Part shown: piece by piece, positions 48,461 through 60,315 of the stretch
Layout of the letters: each line of letters opens with the position of its first letter
How positions within the stretch are numbered: position 1 is the stretch's first letter
NCBI GenBank assembly: GCA_034670405.1
Contig: JAXDDX010000165.1
Location: 590,001 to 654,000 of the forward strand
Direction of reading: 5' to 3'
DNA: 64,000 nucleotides
Source of the DNA: Hoplostethus atlanticus
Taxonomy: Eukaryota > Chordata > Actinopteri > Trachichthyiformes > Trachichthyidae
Notes under the pieces: model-generated
Databases searched by the model: none
Told to the model about the DNA's origin: nothing
Seen by the model: only the letters and a program-made list of their open reading frames with translations
Translations under genes and position numbers: made by a program

Positions 48461-50796
48461 CTCTCTGTCTTTGGCCCTCATTCCTGTCACTGTGCCTAAA
48501 GGTTCATTAGTGACACTGAGGCCGCTTCAATAGCAGCAGCACTTTCACAGGGACACACACACACACACACACACACATTAAAGGGACACACTTTGCTGTT
48601 GCTATATATAGGTATACATGCAGCTTTATGTCTATCTGCATGTGCCATTGAGGTAACATGTGCACAAGCATAAAAGGTTATTTGTCTCTGACTCTCTCGT
48701 ACTGAGTGCATGTGACTTTAGGTGAAATAGCATTAACCAGCAGTACGTCGTAACCGTAGCACCGGTGTCAGGATCAACAATGCGGTACCTAATTACTCCA
48801 AGGTCAATTAGAACAGTACTTTGCTTTGAAGTTTCGCAATGGCACATCAAAGTCGTCCCTCCCCCCCCCCATCTCAGGATTTCAAAGCAGCAAAGATGCT
48901 GTGGAGAAATGTAACAAAAAGGGAAGGATGCAAAAAATGAGGTTAGACATGATTTCAGTGCAAGGGCAAGAGAAATAGAGAGGGAAAAAAAGAGGGAACA
49001 TGTGTCATATTTCTTTTATGAGACAGTGAATGGGACTTCTCATAGCAGACATCCTCCGTGCTTAGTACATCCTTGTGTCTCCTCGGCGTACATGATGCAT
49101 AAAGGATATGTCATGTTCCATCTCTCCCATATCAGCCCACGAGAACCATTTTTGTTCTACGGGCTACCCCACCCCGTGTCTCGACGACGGCAAGGGGATC
49201 ATTTTCCCCCGTGCATCCTGCTGTGATAAACACTTGTTCTCTGTAGCTATTATAACTATCACACTCGATTCTTACTCCTTATATTTGTCACTTTTCAGGG
49301 AAGGGCCTTTTCATTGACTTTGAAAAGGGACACGCTGAACCTCGCAATTTAGAATAATATTGAAGAAAACCTCATTACTGAAGCGTGTAAATTACAGTAA
49401 TTTGGAATAAGGAATAATAGCATTACCAAATAATTATTACAAGCCTGGATTTGTTAAAGCATTTGACTTTGGACATTTTTCCTATTATTGAAGATTGTAA
49501 TATAATTTGTCAAATTACACTTCTAAGTGGCCGAGCTAAGACCGTTCTCTGTTCAAACTGTGGTGCTAATACTATGAGAGTTTCTATGAGAGGCTCCACT
49601 CCACTGCTGGGCCCGGCCACAAGTATAGTAATGTGTGCTGCGTAGAAAGCCTCCAGACCACTTTAGATCCAAGACCAATGACAAATGACAGCCTTCAGCT
49701 AAGGAAGCACATGCTTCTATCCTTGCGTAACGAACTTAAAGTTGCAGTGTGCGAGTCTCGTGTGTGCACAGGGCCCAGAAGTAATGGCATCGCCCCGGAC
49801 GTCTATGTACTTGTGACATTTCACAACGTGTTTCAAATGGGCTTATCTGCCAAGGTTTGTGAAAAATACTCACTTTATGAGGGGTAAATTGCCAGTGGTG
49901 TCTTACTATACTGCACTCAAAAATGACAGACGGAGGGATGATATTTTTCCCCAGAGGCGTACAATATGCTGCAGTACATACATACAAACACAGAAAGCCA
50001 CACTTGTTACTGCATGTACTGCATGCAACAGCAAAATACTGCAGCACTATTGGTCCACATGAAGAAGAATATCTGGAGAATTTCAAATTGGTTCTCTTTT
50101 TAGCCATCAGAAGGAAAAATCAGGCATATTATATTATATGTCTTCTGTTTTAAGTGGTAATCTGCGAGATCCTCCATTTTTTGATGTTGGTGACATTTTT
50201 GGTACTCAGCGCTCGTCGCTGTGGTGTTTCTGCACTGCACTTCCTGTCAATCAAACAGTGTGTCCAGCACTGTGACGTCTTTTTCCTTGGATTTTCTCTT
50301 GGTGAAGTTTCAGTTTCTGCAGGTGGCGCTCTTTTCTTTGTCTGTTCAGCCACGGTGAACTATCTCGCTACTCCTGATTTTCCCGGCGAAAGAACTAGCC
50401 GACACCGTATGTTTAGAGCAGCAAACCGGAAAAGCTTTTATGAACTGGGTTAAATCAGATAAATCACTCTCAATCTGCAGAGAGAGTGGCAAAAACGGTT
50501 ATTCATATACTGTAATGGCTCCTGCAGTCGTAAATGGAGGGCAGATGCAGGAGAGATGTATGACAAAAGGCTTCTGCAATGGCTACCGTTGTCACCTGCA
50601 GTTCACCGCTCCACAAATGACACTTGCACAGATCCATCCCCTCCTCCCTGCCCAGCCGGTCTCCACCTCCTAACTCCCCAACTTCTAGAATCCACTAATC
50701 ACATAGCTGTTTACCCCCTCATTGGGCTGATGACAGTCAATGTCACTGCTCTGGGCTGCTGTGTGCGTGATTGTGTGTGTGTGTGTGTGTGTGTGG

Positions 50797-50831
<35 letters not shown>

Positions 50832-50985
50832 GGAGTGTGTATGATGAATCCATCTCCCTTCACCTCCCTGCATTAGCAATGCTAATGTGAGTAAGTGGTT
50901 TAGGAGTGGTGCCATGAGGAATACCAAGTCAATCTGGCCACCAGTGAATGTGTAGGGGTTGTCTGTCGTTAGATGGCTTCACGCT

Positions 50986-51017
<32 letters not shown>

Positions 51018-51925
51018 ACCCTGAATGTCAATGAAGAACTCCCGACAACTCTCCTACTCCTTCATCAGGGGTCACAGAGAGAGGGAGATAACTGCAGGCT
51101 GTGTGTGTGTGTGTGTGCATGCATGCGTGTACCCATGCCTGTTATATGCCAGGTATATGTGTGTTTGTGTGAGTGTGTATCTGCTGGTGTGTGTGTGCAG
51201 GATAGCAATGTATTCCACTGCTGTTTTTTTTGGTAAGTAAGCCTGCTGGGGGTTTAGCATCCTATCTGGGGAAAGGTACAGAGGGGAGGAAGCAGGGAAG
51301 CCAGCAGTGCTGACTTGACATCCCCCTTTGCCCTTGAGGGGAAACCCAGAACTGTCCCCCTATACCCTCTCAACCGATTTCCTCAGCCCTTGCCATCTTA
51401 CCTGGGGGAGAGCTGTGACACGGTCCCAGCAAGCCCAGATTGTCACAGCTCCTTTCTGACAGCCCCGGAGTTATTCGGCATCCATCACCCCTGACCCCCC
51501 CCACTGGCACCGCAACGCACCTTCCCACACTGCACCGGGGGTAAGATGAATGAGCCCGTGTCGTATGCGCCATAGGGTGGCTACGACACTCCCATGATGC
51601 CGCCGCACCGAGGCTAAAGAACTTCTGTACTGCTATGCCCTGTAACTTCTGAAGTGATATATGGGATCTAGATATTGTGTGTTCTGCACGTCGTCGAATT
51701 GCAACGATACTGTTTGGGTTTGTTTGCTTACGTGGCCTTTCATGCTGGGTGACCTTCATTACTGAGATTTCAAAAAATATATGTGTGAAAATCTCAAATA
51801 ATCTCTATTCTTGAAAAAGTAACTGAGGACAGAGGGCCTTCACCATCTGCACTGTTGAGTATGGATTGTCTAGACAAGAAATAACCTTTTGTAGTTAGCA
51901 ACAGTGTGACTATATGTTCTATATA

Positions 51926-52486
51926 CACACTATATGGCCAAAAGTCAGTGGACACCTGACCATCACACATCCCATTCTAAAACCATGGGCATTAATATGG
52001 AGTTGGACTCCCCCTTTGTGGCTGTAACAGCCGCCACTCTTCTGGGAAGGCTTTCCACAAGCTTCTGGAGTGTGTCTGTGGGAATTTGTGCCCATTCAGC
52101 CAAAAGAGCATTTGTGAGGTCAGGCAGTGATGTTGGACGAGAAGGCCTGGCTCGCAATCTGCGTTCTGATTCCTCCCAAAGGTGTTCAGTGGGGTTGAGG
52201 TCAGGGCTCTGTGCAGGCCAATCGAGTTCCTCCACACCAAACTCGTCTAACCATGTCTTTATGGACCTCGCTTTGTGCTCAGGGGCACAGTCATGCTGGA
52301 ACAGCAAAGGGCCTTCCCCAAACTGTTGCCACAAAGTTGGAAGTGCCCAATTGGCTAAAATGTCTTGGTATCCTGTAGCATTAAGATTACCCTTCACTGG
52401 AACTAAGGGGCCAAGCCCAAACCCTGAGGAACACCTGAACTCAATAACTAGTAGGGGTGTCCACTGACTTTTGGCCATATAGTGTA
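51926..52486 (-). mobile_element. Internally deleted Tc1-like transposon with C-terminal transposase frame
   Basis: Matching terminal repeats: CACTATATGGCCAAAAGTCA then GTGGACACC on the left, and the exact complement on the right, ending next to TA. Inside, a minus-strand frame is open for over 150 codons (about 51963-52440 within the element) and reads as the C-terminal part of a Tc1 transposase: LFQHDCAPEHKARSIKTWL, PAQSPDLNPTEHLWEE with the last catalytic acidic residue, then a basic tail. The N-terminal DNA-binding half and the first catalytic Asp are missing, so it cannot act alone. Terminal repeats intact at both ends and an open frame suggest recent spread. Confidence 0.85.
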
Positions 52487-52899
52487 CACTCAGTCTAAAT
52501 TGCACTGTAGGTATCTTTCAACATTCGTTCAAAATGAAATGGAAATATGGGCCATGTTCAATGACATGATGATGGTAATCTTGAACATAAAACACATAAA
52601 GGCAGTAAAGCCTTGTTCAGCTCTGACAGGTTTTTCTCTGGTGAGAGCTATCCGAGTTATAATCACTTCCATTCTCCCAAGGAGAGAGGCAGAGAGTAGT
52701 GGAGAGAGTGTGAGAGAGAGAGAGAGAGAGACAGAGGAAAAAGAGGCTGCCTTCACCTTCACCACTCTTGTGAGCTGAGAGATAATGTTTAATGTTTCTT
52801 GACACGGTGCTCTGTCTTCCTCTCTCCCTCTCTCAAAAAGAAAGTGGGTGAACGGCGCTTTCGTCTTCAATTCTCTGTGATGCTGTAATACCATCACAG

Positions 52900-53102
52900 G
52901 TCAAAGAGGCTAGGCGTCGCATACCGCATAACCTAGGCGAATCGCTTTCTCTCTGCATCGGCCTCATCCTGACACGCCGCCGAAAACCTGCACCGGACCC
53001 GTATCTCGTGCGCACAACCTACATGCTCGGCTGCACCGTGCATCTGCACATTTACGTGCCTCCCGTCATATACGTTGACCTCGCCCCCGCCATGGAGAGT
53101 GC
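52900..53102 (+). other. GC-rich candidate exon (orphan)
   Basis: Bounded by ATCACAG on the left and a consensus donor GTAAGT on the right, and open in only one frame over 67 codons. It lies in a locally CpG-rich patch (about 52905-53310). The peptide has a basic start (EARRRIPHNL), a hydrophobic run (LSLCIGLILT) and CTVHLHIYVPPVIYVDLAP. I do not recognise it. The polypyrimidine tract of the acceptor is poor, and no partner exon was found. Confidence 0.25.
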
Positions 53103-53980
53103 GTAAGTACATGTGATTGCTAGATATAGCAGCGTGGCTGTCAGACGGTCAGAGAGGTCAGCGGTCTTACATGCATTATTGAACAGAGCGGGGCAGAGAG
53201 GTGGACAGCGGGTCAGGAACCCGGTGACGGAGGACCTGAAGCTTCACCGAGCCTTGGCTGCACGCCGACAGTCGCCCTCCGCTGGGGGAATCAGAAATGG
53301 TATCCCTCTATAAAATGATACATATATACACAGAATATACATGTATATATGTGCACATGACCTGATAATTCATTAGGTCTTCATAATAAAAGTCCCGTTG
53401 TACTTGTTGAAATTCCTGAATGTGCTTTAAATGGCACAAATGGGGTCTGGATATTCCCTCAGCAGACAGAGGACCAGATAACTTTTCAGCTCAAGTGAGA
53501 AATTGAGCAATGTTGAAATTGGAGTCCTGAGGTTTCCAGCACCACGATGAATATTACCCAAATGGCGGGCAAAGCAAAATCTGTCTGATTGCCTAAAAAT
53601 GACAGATTACCATTTGACGACACAGCGGAGAGATGAGATTGCAAAGCGAGGCGAAGAGTCCTGAATAAATGAGAAAGGAGAAAAAAAAAGGGAGGAACGG
53701 AAGAGAGGGACAAGAGAGGGCGAGGGGTAGAGTCACAAATGAGGAGGGAAAGCAACAAAAGAAGCGGGCAGTGGCAGGGAGTGCAAGAGGTACGAGCAGA
53801 GGTCTGCAAAACAGAGGAGGGAAGAATTTGGAAAGGAAAAGGGGTTGGAAGAGAGAGGGGCCCGGGGGTTGTTAGTTTTAATTGGGCCTCAGGCTCCGGG
53901 ACACGCAGCGACAACATCAAAGGTCAGATATACATCAAGAACTGCTGGGAAATGTCGACCCACTTGGGGAGGGGCCGCAG

Positions 53981-53983
<3 letters not shown>

Positions 53984-54041
<58 letters not shown>
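53984..54041. repeat. (GA)n microsatellite
   Basis: Clean GA run of 58 bp, following a G/A-rich region from about 53665. Confidence 0.95.
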
Positions 54042-54044
<3 letters not shown>

Positions 54045-57000
54045 GTGAGGTAACAGATTTTTTAAAAAGGAACTTTTTTAGATTTTCATGTGTGGATGCT
54101 CTCTGCAGTGGAAGAGCTGAGGGCGAGATGCTGAGCAATGTGGTGAAATTCAAAACCCAGGAAGGGAGGGCAGCATGTTGATAGAGGCTTGCATGTAAAA
54201 CCCACTAAAGACCCCAAATAGCAGCCCAGTAAGCCGTTTTGCCACGGAGCATGTTGTATTAAAGACCAGTAACAGTGCTATATATCACCAACGACTTGCT
54301 TGCGGGGTACCTCAATGACCCATTTTCCTGAGAGAACCAAATAAACTTTGCATGGCACCCGGGGATTGAGATTAACGTAGGTGTAGGTGTAATGATGAGA
54401 ACCGTGAGAGGTTAGCTCCTCTCAGGGAGGTAGGGAGACGGTGTTAATGGGCAATAACCTCCTCAATTATTCTGATGTCAAACTGGTGAGAGCTGTGTGT
54501 GTGTGTGTGTGTGTGTGTGTGCATGTGCACGCACGCACTCTATTCTTAAGTGTGTCAGCCTGGTGCATTCATATCTGTCAGTTAATGTGGGTCTGTTTGC
54601 TCTGTGTGTGTAAGTATTTGACGCATGGTGCATACAGACAGGATTACATCAGGATTAACCCAAACTGACACTTTCTGATAGACTTCATGTCAGTCTCATC
54701 CTTTGCTTCATTACTTCTACTGACACACACACACGGGCATGCATATATGCAAGCACACACACACGCACACACACTGCTGCTGCTGTCTACCATGTAGCTT
54801 CATAGGATTACTAGAGAGCACAGGAGGGAAAGGAGCAGGGGTTGTGGAGGATAGAGAGACCAAGCTGATTCTGCCTATTATTCACTGTGATGAAATCAAT
54901 CAGTGTTCCCAGATGGGTCTATGATTTATGATTAGCGGAGCTCTCGGGTTGTGCGCTGAGAAACAAGTACAGATTTTGCACAATCCCACGGCATATTTGC
55001 GATGATGACATATCGTTCTTTCAGAGCACAAGAAGCGGATTGTGGAGGTTGTGAGTGAAAATGCGAAGATGTGAAGATTCATGGTCTGAAGCAATTTTCA
55101 TGCAAGTAAGAGAGCTGTGATTCTATGTCTCACCGATTGATATAACGCAATACTGATTCAACCTGTACCCATTTCATGAAAGTCTTTGCGTTTGCCTGTT
55201 TTCTAACCACCCGGTGTCAGGTAGGTTCTTCCTGGGAAAAATCCGCTGCCTCACAGTAATTGATGCCTTTCACGTTTGTTTCTGGAAGCAGCAACGGCGG
55301 TTTGTTTGGAATAAATAGAAGAACGGGGTAGTTAGCGTTAGCAGCGATAGCCACAGTCACTGAAAACATCAGTACCTACAGAAACTCAGCCTTCATCGAC
55401 AGAAAAATCCAAGGAACAAGATGTCACAGCGCTGGTTATCTCACAAGTCAGATTTTAATAGAACCATATTAATTGACAGTGACAGTTCAAAATTTCTGTG
55501 GAGCAGGCTGTACCGGAAACCCCGCCTCCATTTGACTGTTGAATGGATTCAACCAATCAGAAGGGGTAAACACTGGACACTTACAACTTTAGTAAACACA
55601 TTTGGGAGTTGTTATTTAGCTTGTAAGTGAAGGATAAAAAGAAAGAAATAAAAGAACACAAATGTTTCGATAGCAGAACATGTTTTGGGACCCATCACTC
55701 CAAAGTTATTGACATTTGTCAACTTTGTGGTGAAATGTTCTATACTGGGACCCACTGAACCACTGTTCCGACCACATGTAGGATGGGATTATGAAGAGTC
55801 CTCCATTTGTTGCTGGAAAGAACTGTCTTTGGCAATCTGAAGACAATGGACACGTCCCCATTGGCGTTTTCATCCTCAGTTATCGTGCTCCTCCATTATT
55901 GCAGCTAGCGGGCTCACTACTAACACAATAACATCCTCTGGACATTTTTTCTAGGTAATGTCTGGCTAGAAAGGAGCCACGCTTGGTAAATTTAACTTTC
56001 ACCGTATCCTGTGGGCAGGATCAGAACCCGTCTGACATGTCCAATAAATGTTGCAAAGACAGTTGCTGAAGTGGTTTTAAGATTGTTTTATATTGTGGAG
56101 AGATGAAACCTGAGCTATTATATTGTTGAAAAAAGTTTTTCCCGAGAGCATATTGTCCTTGTCTTCTGTGTAGAGTAGCTAGCAATAGCAGAAGTGGTCT
56201 CTCTGTGCTATAAACAGTGGGGGCAGGAAGGATGTGAGGAGGGTTCCTGTTGCAGGGGTCGTGGATTTCGACTTTGGGTATCCAACTTCTACATCACAAA
56301 CAAATGGTGCCTTGCATATTTCCATTTGAAAATGTGTGTGGTAAAGCTGTAGATGCATCCAAGTGTGGGCTGACTCACTTTTAAGCCCTTCGCAAATGTT
56401 TGGCTGCTTAAACATTTAGGGTGCTAAGGAATTATGTATTTGCTTCCTTCCTGTTTGCATGCCTTCGCCGTCAACTTCTTTTGTGTGTTGTGGCCAAACA
56501 GTTACAATTCTGTGAGACAAAGATGATATAGGCAATACACTGTGTGTAACATTTGGTGAGTCAACTTTGTAGGAGAAATAAAAAAAAAAAAATCATTGCT
56601 TTTGTAACGTTGGCCTGATAGTGGTGCGATGGAGCAAAACCAATTGTGGTCGTTTGCACGTTATCGTCTATCCCAAATATATATCTGAAGTTTTTAGCTG
56701 CTCTAGCTCCACGGCAACATTTTGTTTTTTCATATCTCTGGGTAAGAGCTGTAATGTAGGAAGTCTGCTGCCTGCAAAATGTTGTTGTTTGATTGGATCA
56801 ACTCAGGAGAAATAGCAAACAATAGGTTTTGCATGAACTTCAAAATGGCGGCCAGACATGGTGGAAATGAAAACCAGTATGTGCAATGGATTTGTCTTGA
56901 GTCAAGGAATCGTTTTATTCTAGACCTTATGGTTCTCGACATTATTGGCCAATACATACAATTACTTAATATAGCGCTGCCATCTGGTTGATCGGTGTAA

Positions 57001-59574
57001 TTTATTTTGGGTTAGGGTTAGTGGGGGGCGATTTGAAACCTATCCACCAAATTTGGTACAAATACACCAAATACAGTGTCTGAGGTACAGATCATCTCGA
57101 GGCAGAAAAAAAAGAAAAAAAGAAGAAGAAGAAACAATAGGGTTCCAGTACCTAAAAGAAAGAACAGCTTTGTTTTGATCCATTCGACATTGGCATTGTG
57201 TATGTGAACTATTGGCTAATGGCTGCAGAGGACTCAAGTATTGAGAAAGGTTGCCAATTTTCATTGATTTTGATGCCCTCTGATCTCTTTCTTTGACCAT
57301 CACTGATAAGGCCTGTGATGGTTGAGATAAAAGTCATCTTGTACCTGAAACACCCAACATTCAGTCATGCTGACAGTTGCTTTTTAAATAGCCCAGCTTT
57401 CTGTTAGTCACTGACTACAGAGGTTGCAGAGAGGTAGCCAGAGGTTGCTCTTTTATTTTTGGTAGTTTTTTTTTTGATGTGGCCTGATTTATGTGTAGCA
57501 TCTGTGTTAGTAAGCGTATTTTCTTTGTGCCTTGAGATATATGTATATTTGTTTTATGCAATCATCAAACAAATTGATAACTGATTTACAGTTCCCTCCA
57601 CAATTATGGGCAATTTCGATAAAGATGCTGTCGCTGTAGTGCTTTAAGTCTAGCAAGCACCCCTGGTGGAGGGTTGCAATTCCTCCATTTGGTTTGTTAT
57701 TGTCCCGTGTATTCAGCTCAGTGTATTTTTTCTGCATTGAAAAAAGCTCCTCTATAACTAAAACCCCCTTCACAAACGTTCAGGCTCAACCAGCTCCCCC
57801 AATGGCAGGTGTATATTATAAAATACGGGGCCCCTTTAATTAATACATTTAATCCAATGAACGATGACCATGTGCAGCACACACATTCACATGGTTGGGG
57901 TCAACAGTATCAATAGTTGCACAAAGACAGCAGAATTCTTTCATTTTGTTCAAACCTTTAATTTTCACTCTAAATCAACATCACATTGACAGGTGATTAC
58001 CACAGGGTTGCAGCTGAATGAAAACAAACAGACTTTGAAAAGTCTTTCTGACGCGGGGATGGGCTCAGCGCTACCCAAGCACTTTAGATGAGTTCTGCCT
58101 CTGCCTGAAAAAGATAACAGATGACTGACTTTGTAGAGTCACTGTACAAAAAAAATAAAACGGATAAAGTTGGTGGCTTTTCTCTTCAACATGTGGTTGA
58201 ATAGGTAGACCTGGATCTGTGCAATGTTGTTGATTTGTTGTTGAGATGTATTTGAGGCGGAAGCGAAAAACATGTCCCCAACAGTATTACATGTTAACAA
58301 AGCAGATAAACAGAGAGAGACACCCGAGTCTCTGCTAGCTCCAACTCCTCGCTATTCTACTCACTCTACTCAACGCTAACTCCTCATTCTAATGCAACCA
58401 CCAGAATCTACCCATTTAACCCTGAGTAGCAAATTTCCTCTCCAGTTTGTACTGCTTGTTCAAAGGCACTCCTGAAAGGAGAAAATACTATATACCAAAG
58501 CATAAGAGCCTCTGATATGTTAGATTTCCTTTGTAACCTTGTCAGCATACTGTAGGTTAGACAGCGTTCCCGTGGCAGAGAGAGCTTTGGAAATCTTGCC
58601 CCAGACAAGTAAGAGGAAAGAAGTTCAAACTGCTCAAGGCCAATGTAATGTTTTCCTGTCTGTGGCTCAACAAGTACAGTACAGACAGACTATGATACAA
58701 TTTCTGCGTGAGGATATTCATCATATTCCGAGATATAATGCAGTTATTCATTAGACCACAGGGCATTAAAACCATCGCAATCTGAAAAGAACGTTCAAAC
58801 GTAAGCAAACAGCTCAAGAGAGCCCCTACGTACACATTGGTCTAGTCTAGTCTGCTTTGAACTCGCGTCTCCTGGCCTCTGATGGAGACAAGTGCAAAGA
58901 TAATACAAAAAGGATGTTCAAGATCCTGGTTGATGCTGAGAGAATGCTGTTAAATTTGATGAGGTCCTAAGAGAAATCGTTGAATTCACTGACAGCTCGG
59001 ATATAGGTCACTTTCAAACAGTTAACAGTTTGACAAAAAATGGATCTGAGCAAAAAATCTGAATTGAGCATTAAGGCCCGTAGTGTGAATGCAGCCATGG
59101 TTTCTTTTCTGTGTTTCTAAGGGATTAATAACGGAATATTTAAACATTGCAGACTCAAGTTTGCATTGAGTATCATTTTGGTGTTGGATTTACAGTTACA
59201 GTGTGTGTGTAAGCATTCACCTGTATAGGTCGCCTCTCTTTGTGGCAATAAGCTTTCTTAATGAAGTGTTGAGTGCAGTACATCAACGTACATCAGCTAT
59301 AAACACTACATAAACACAAACAGACGTCTGTGGACTTAATAATAACATATAGATACAGTAGATGCTGACAACTCAGCTATTTGTCCAGTTTTTAATATTG
59401 TGTAAATCTGATGTTCCTAACATAAAAAAGTAGTTTACAGTCCTTCACATGATGCTATTTCTCTCTAAGCAGGTCAGTGTTCATGTCCTCCATCCCATCT
59501 CCCTGTAGGACCAGGACATGACATCGCCACAGGCAAAATGTACAGTGGAGGGCAGGAAACCATCCATGTATATC

Positions 59575-59615
59575 TGTGTGTGTGTGTGTGTATGTGTGTT
59601 TGTGTCAGCACATAT

Positions 59616-59646
<31 letters not shown>

Positions 59647-59697
59647 GCGTGAGTGTTTGTGTCAGCACATATATGTGTGTGTGTGTGTGTGTGTGTG
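59575..59697. repeat. Compound (TG)n with a duplicated 65-70 bp unit
   Basis: The block TTTGTGTCAGCACATATA followed by TG repeats occurs twice (about 59599 and 59657), so this is a minisatellite built on a TG microsatellite. Confidence 0.8.
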
Positions 59698-60229
59698 CGT
59701 GGGGACTGTGTGCATGTACATTACACTGGATATGTAATACATGGTGGCTGTGACAGTGCACTGTGTCTGTTTTCATCCCACCCTTTATTCTTTTCAGGAG
59801 CTTTCTGCTGAAAAACGACTGAGGAACAAGTGGGCTTGTGCCTTTAGTGGAAAAAAATAAATAAAATCAAAATGTTTTGTTCAGTACAACATGAATGTAT
59901 TGTAATTTGTCTCTGTAAAACATCAATTGTGGCCTCTGTTCCTTGGGACAAGGCTCCAGACTGACCAAGGATTTCCGAAAAGTGCATCCTGAAACATTAT
60001 TGCAACAATTCAAAACAATTGAAAAATGGAAGAAATATTTTCTCCCAAAATACAGACATTGAGATTCTTAAGAGTGGTTTACAATTGCCTTGATAAAATC
60101 GAATCGATCAGAACTCCATTGTCTTGCACAGAAAGACATGTATCAAATACTGGAGTTTTATAGACTATAGAGTAAAATATTTTATCAGTCATTTTTACTG
60201 TAATTCTTGGTTGTGTCTTTATTGATCTT

Positions 60230-60315
60230 GATTGTGTCTTGGTTGTCCGTGTGATTTTAATGTCAAGTGTCTTTGAGTACTAAGAAAAGCACTATACAAA
60301 TAAAATGTATTAAAA
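60230..60315 (+). repeat. Retroelement 3'-tail-like repeat
   Basis: The words GTGTCTTTGAGTACTAAGAA and AAGCACTATACAAATAAAAT are a familiar end of fish non-LTR retroelements. Only the tail is recognisable. Confidence 0.45.

Larger units (their letters stand above)
44911..51900. other. Non-coding: microsatellite-rich, no convincing gene
   Basis: Contains CA/TG runs at about 45796-45811, 45911-45937, 46386-46449, 48350-48385, 48429-48459, 48552-48578, 50776-50795, 50993-51017 and 51101-51117. A frame at 45585-45772 preceded by a good acceptor is noted as a weak exon candidate. Open frames at 49736-50453 and 51370-51759 have no recognisable content. Confidence 0.5.

Noticed and set aside
53739-54053. 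104-codon frame ending in Arg-Glu repeats
   Set aside because: It is a translation of the GA microsatellite and purine-rich flank.
57005-57022. TTAGGGTTAG as an interstitial telomere repeat
   Set aside because: Only two imperfect units are present, which is expected by chance.
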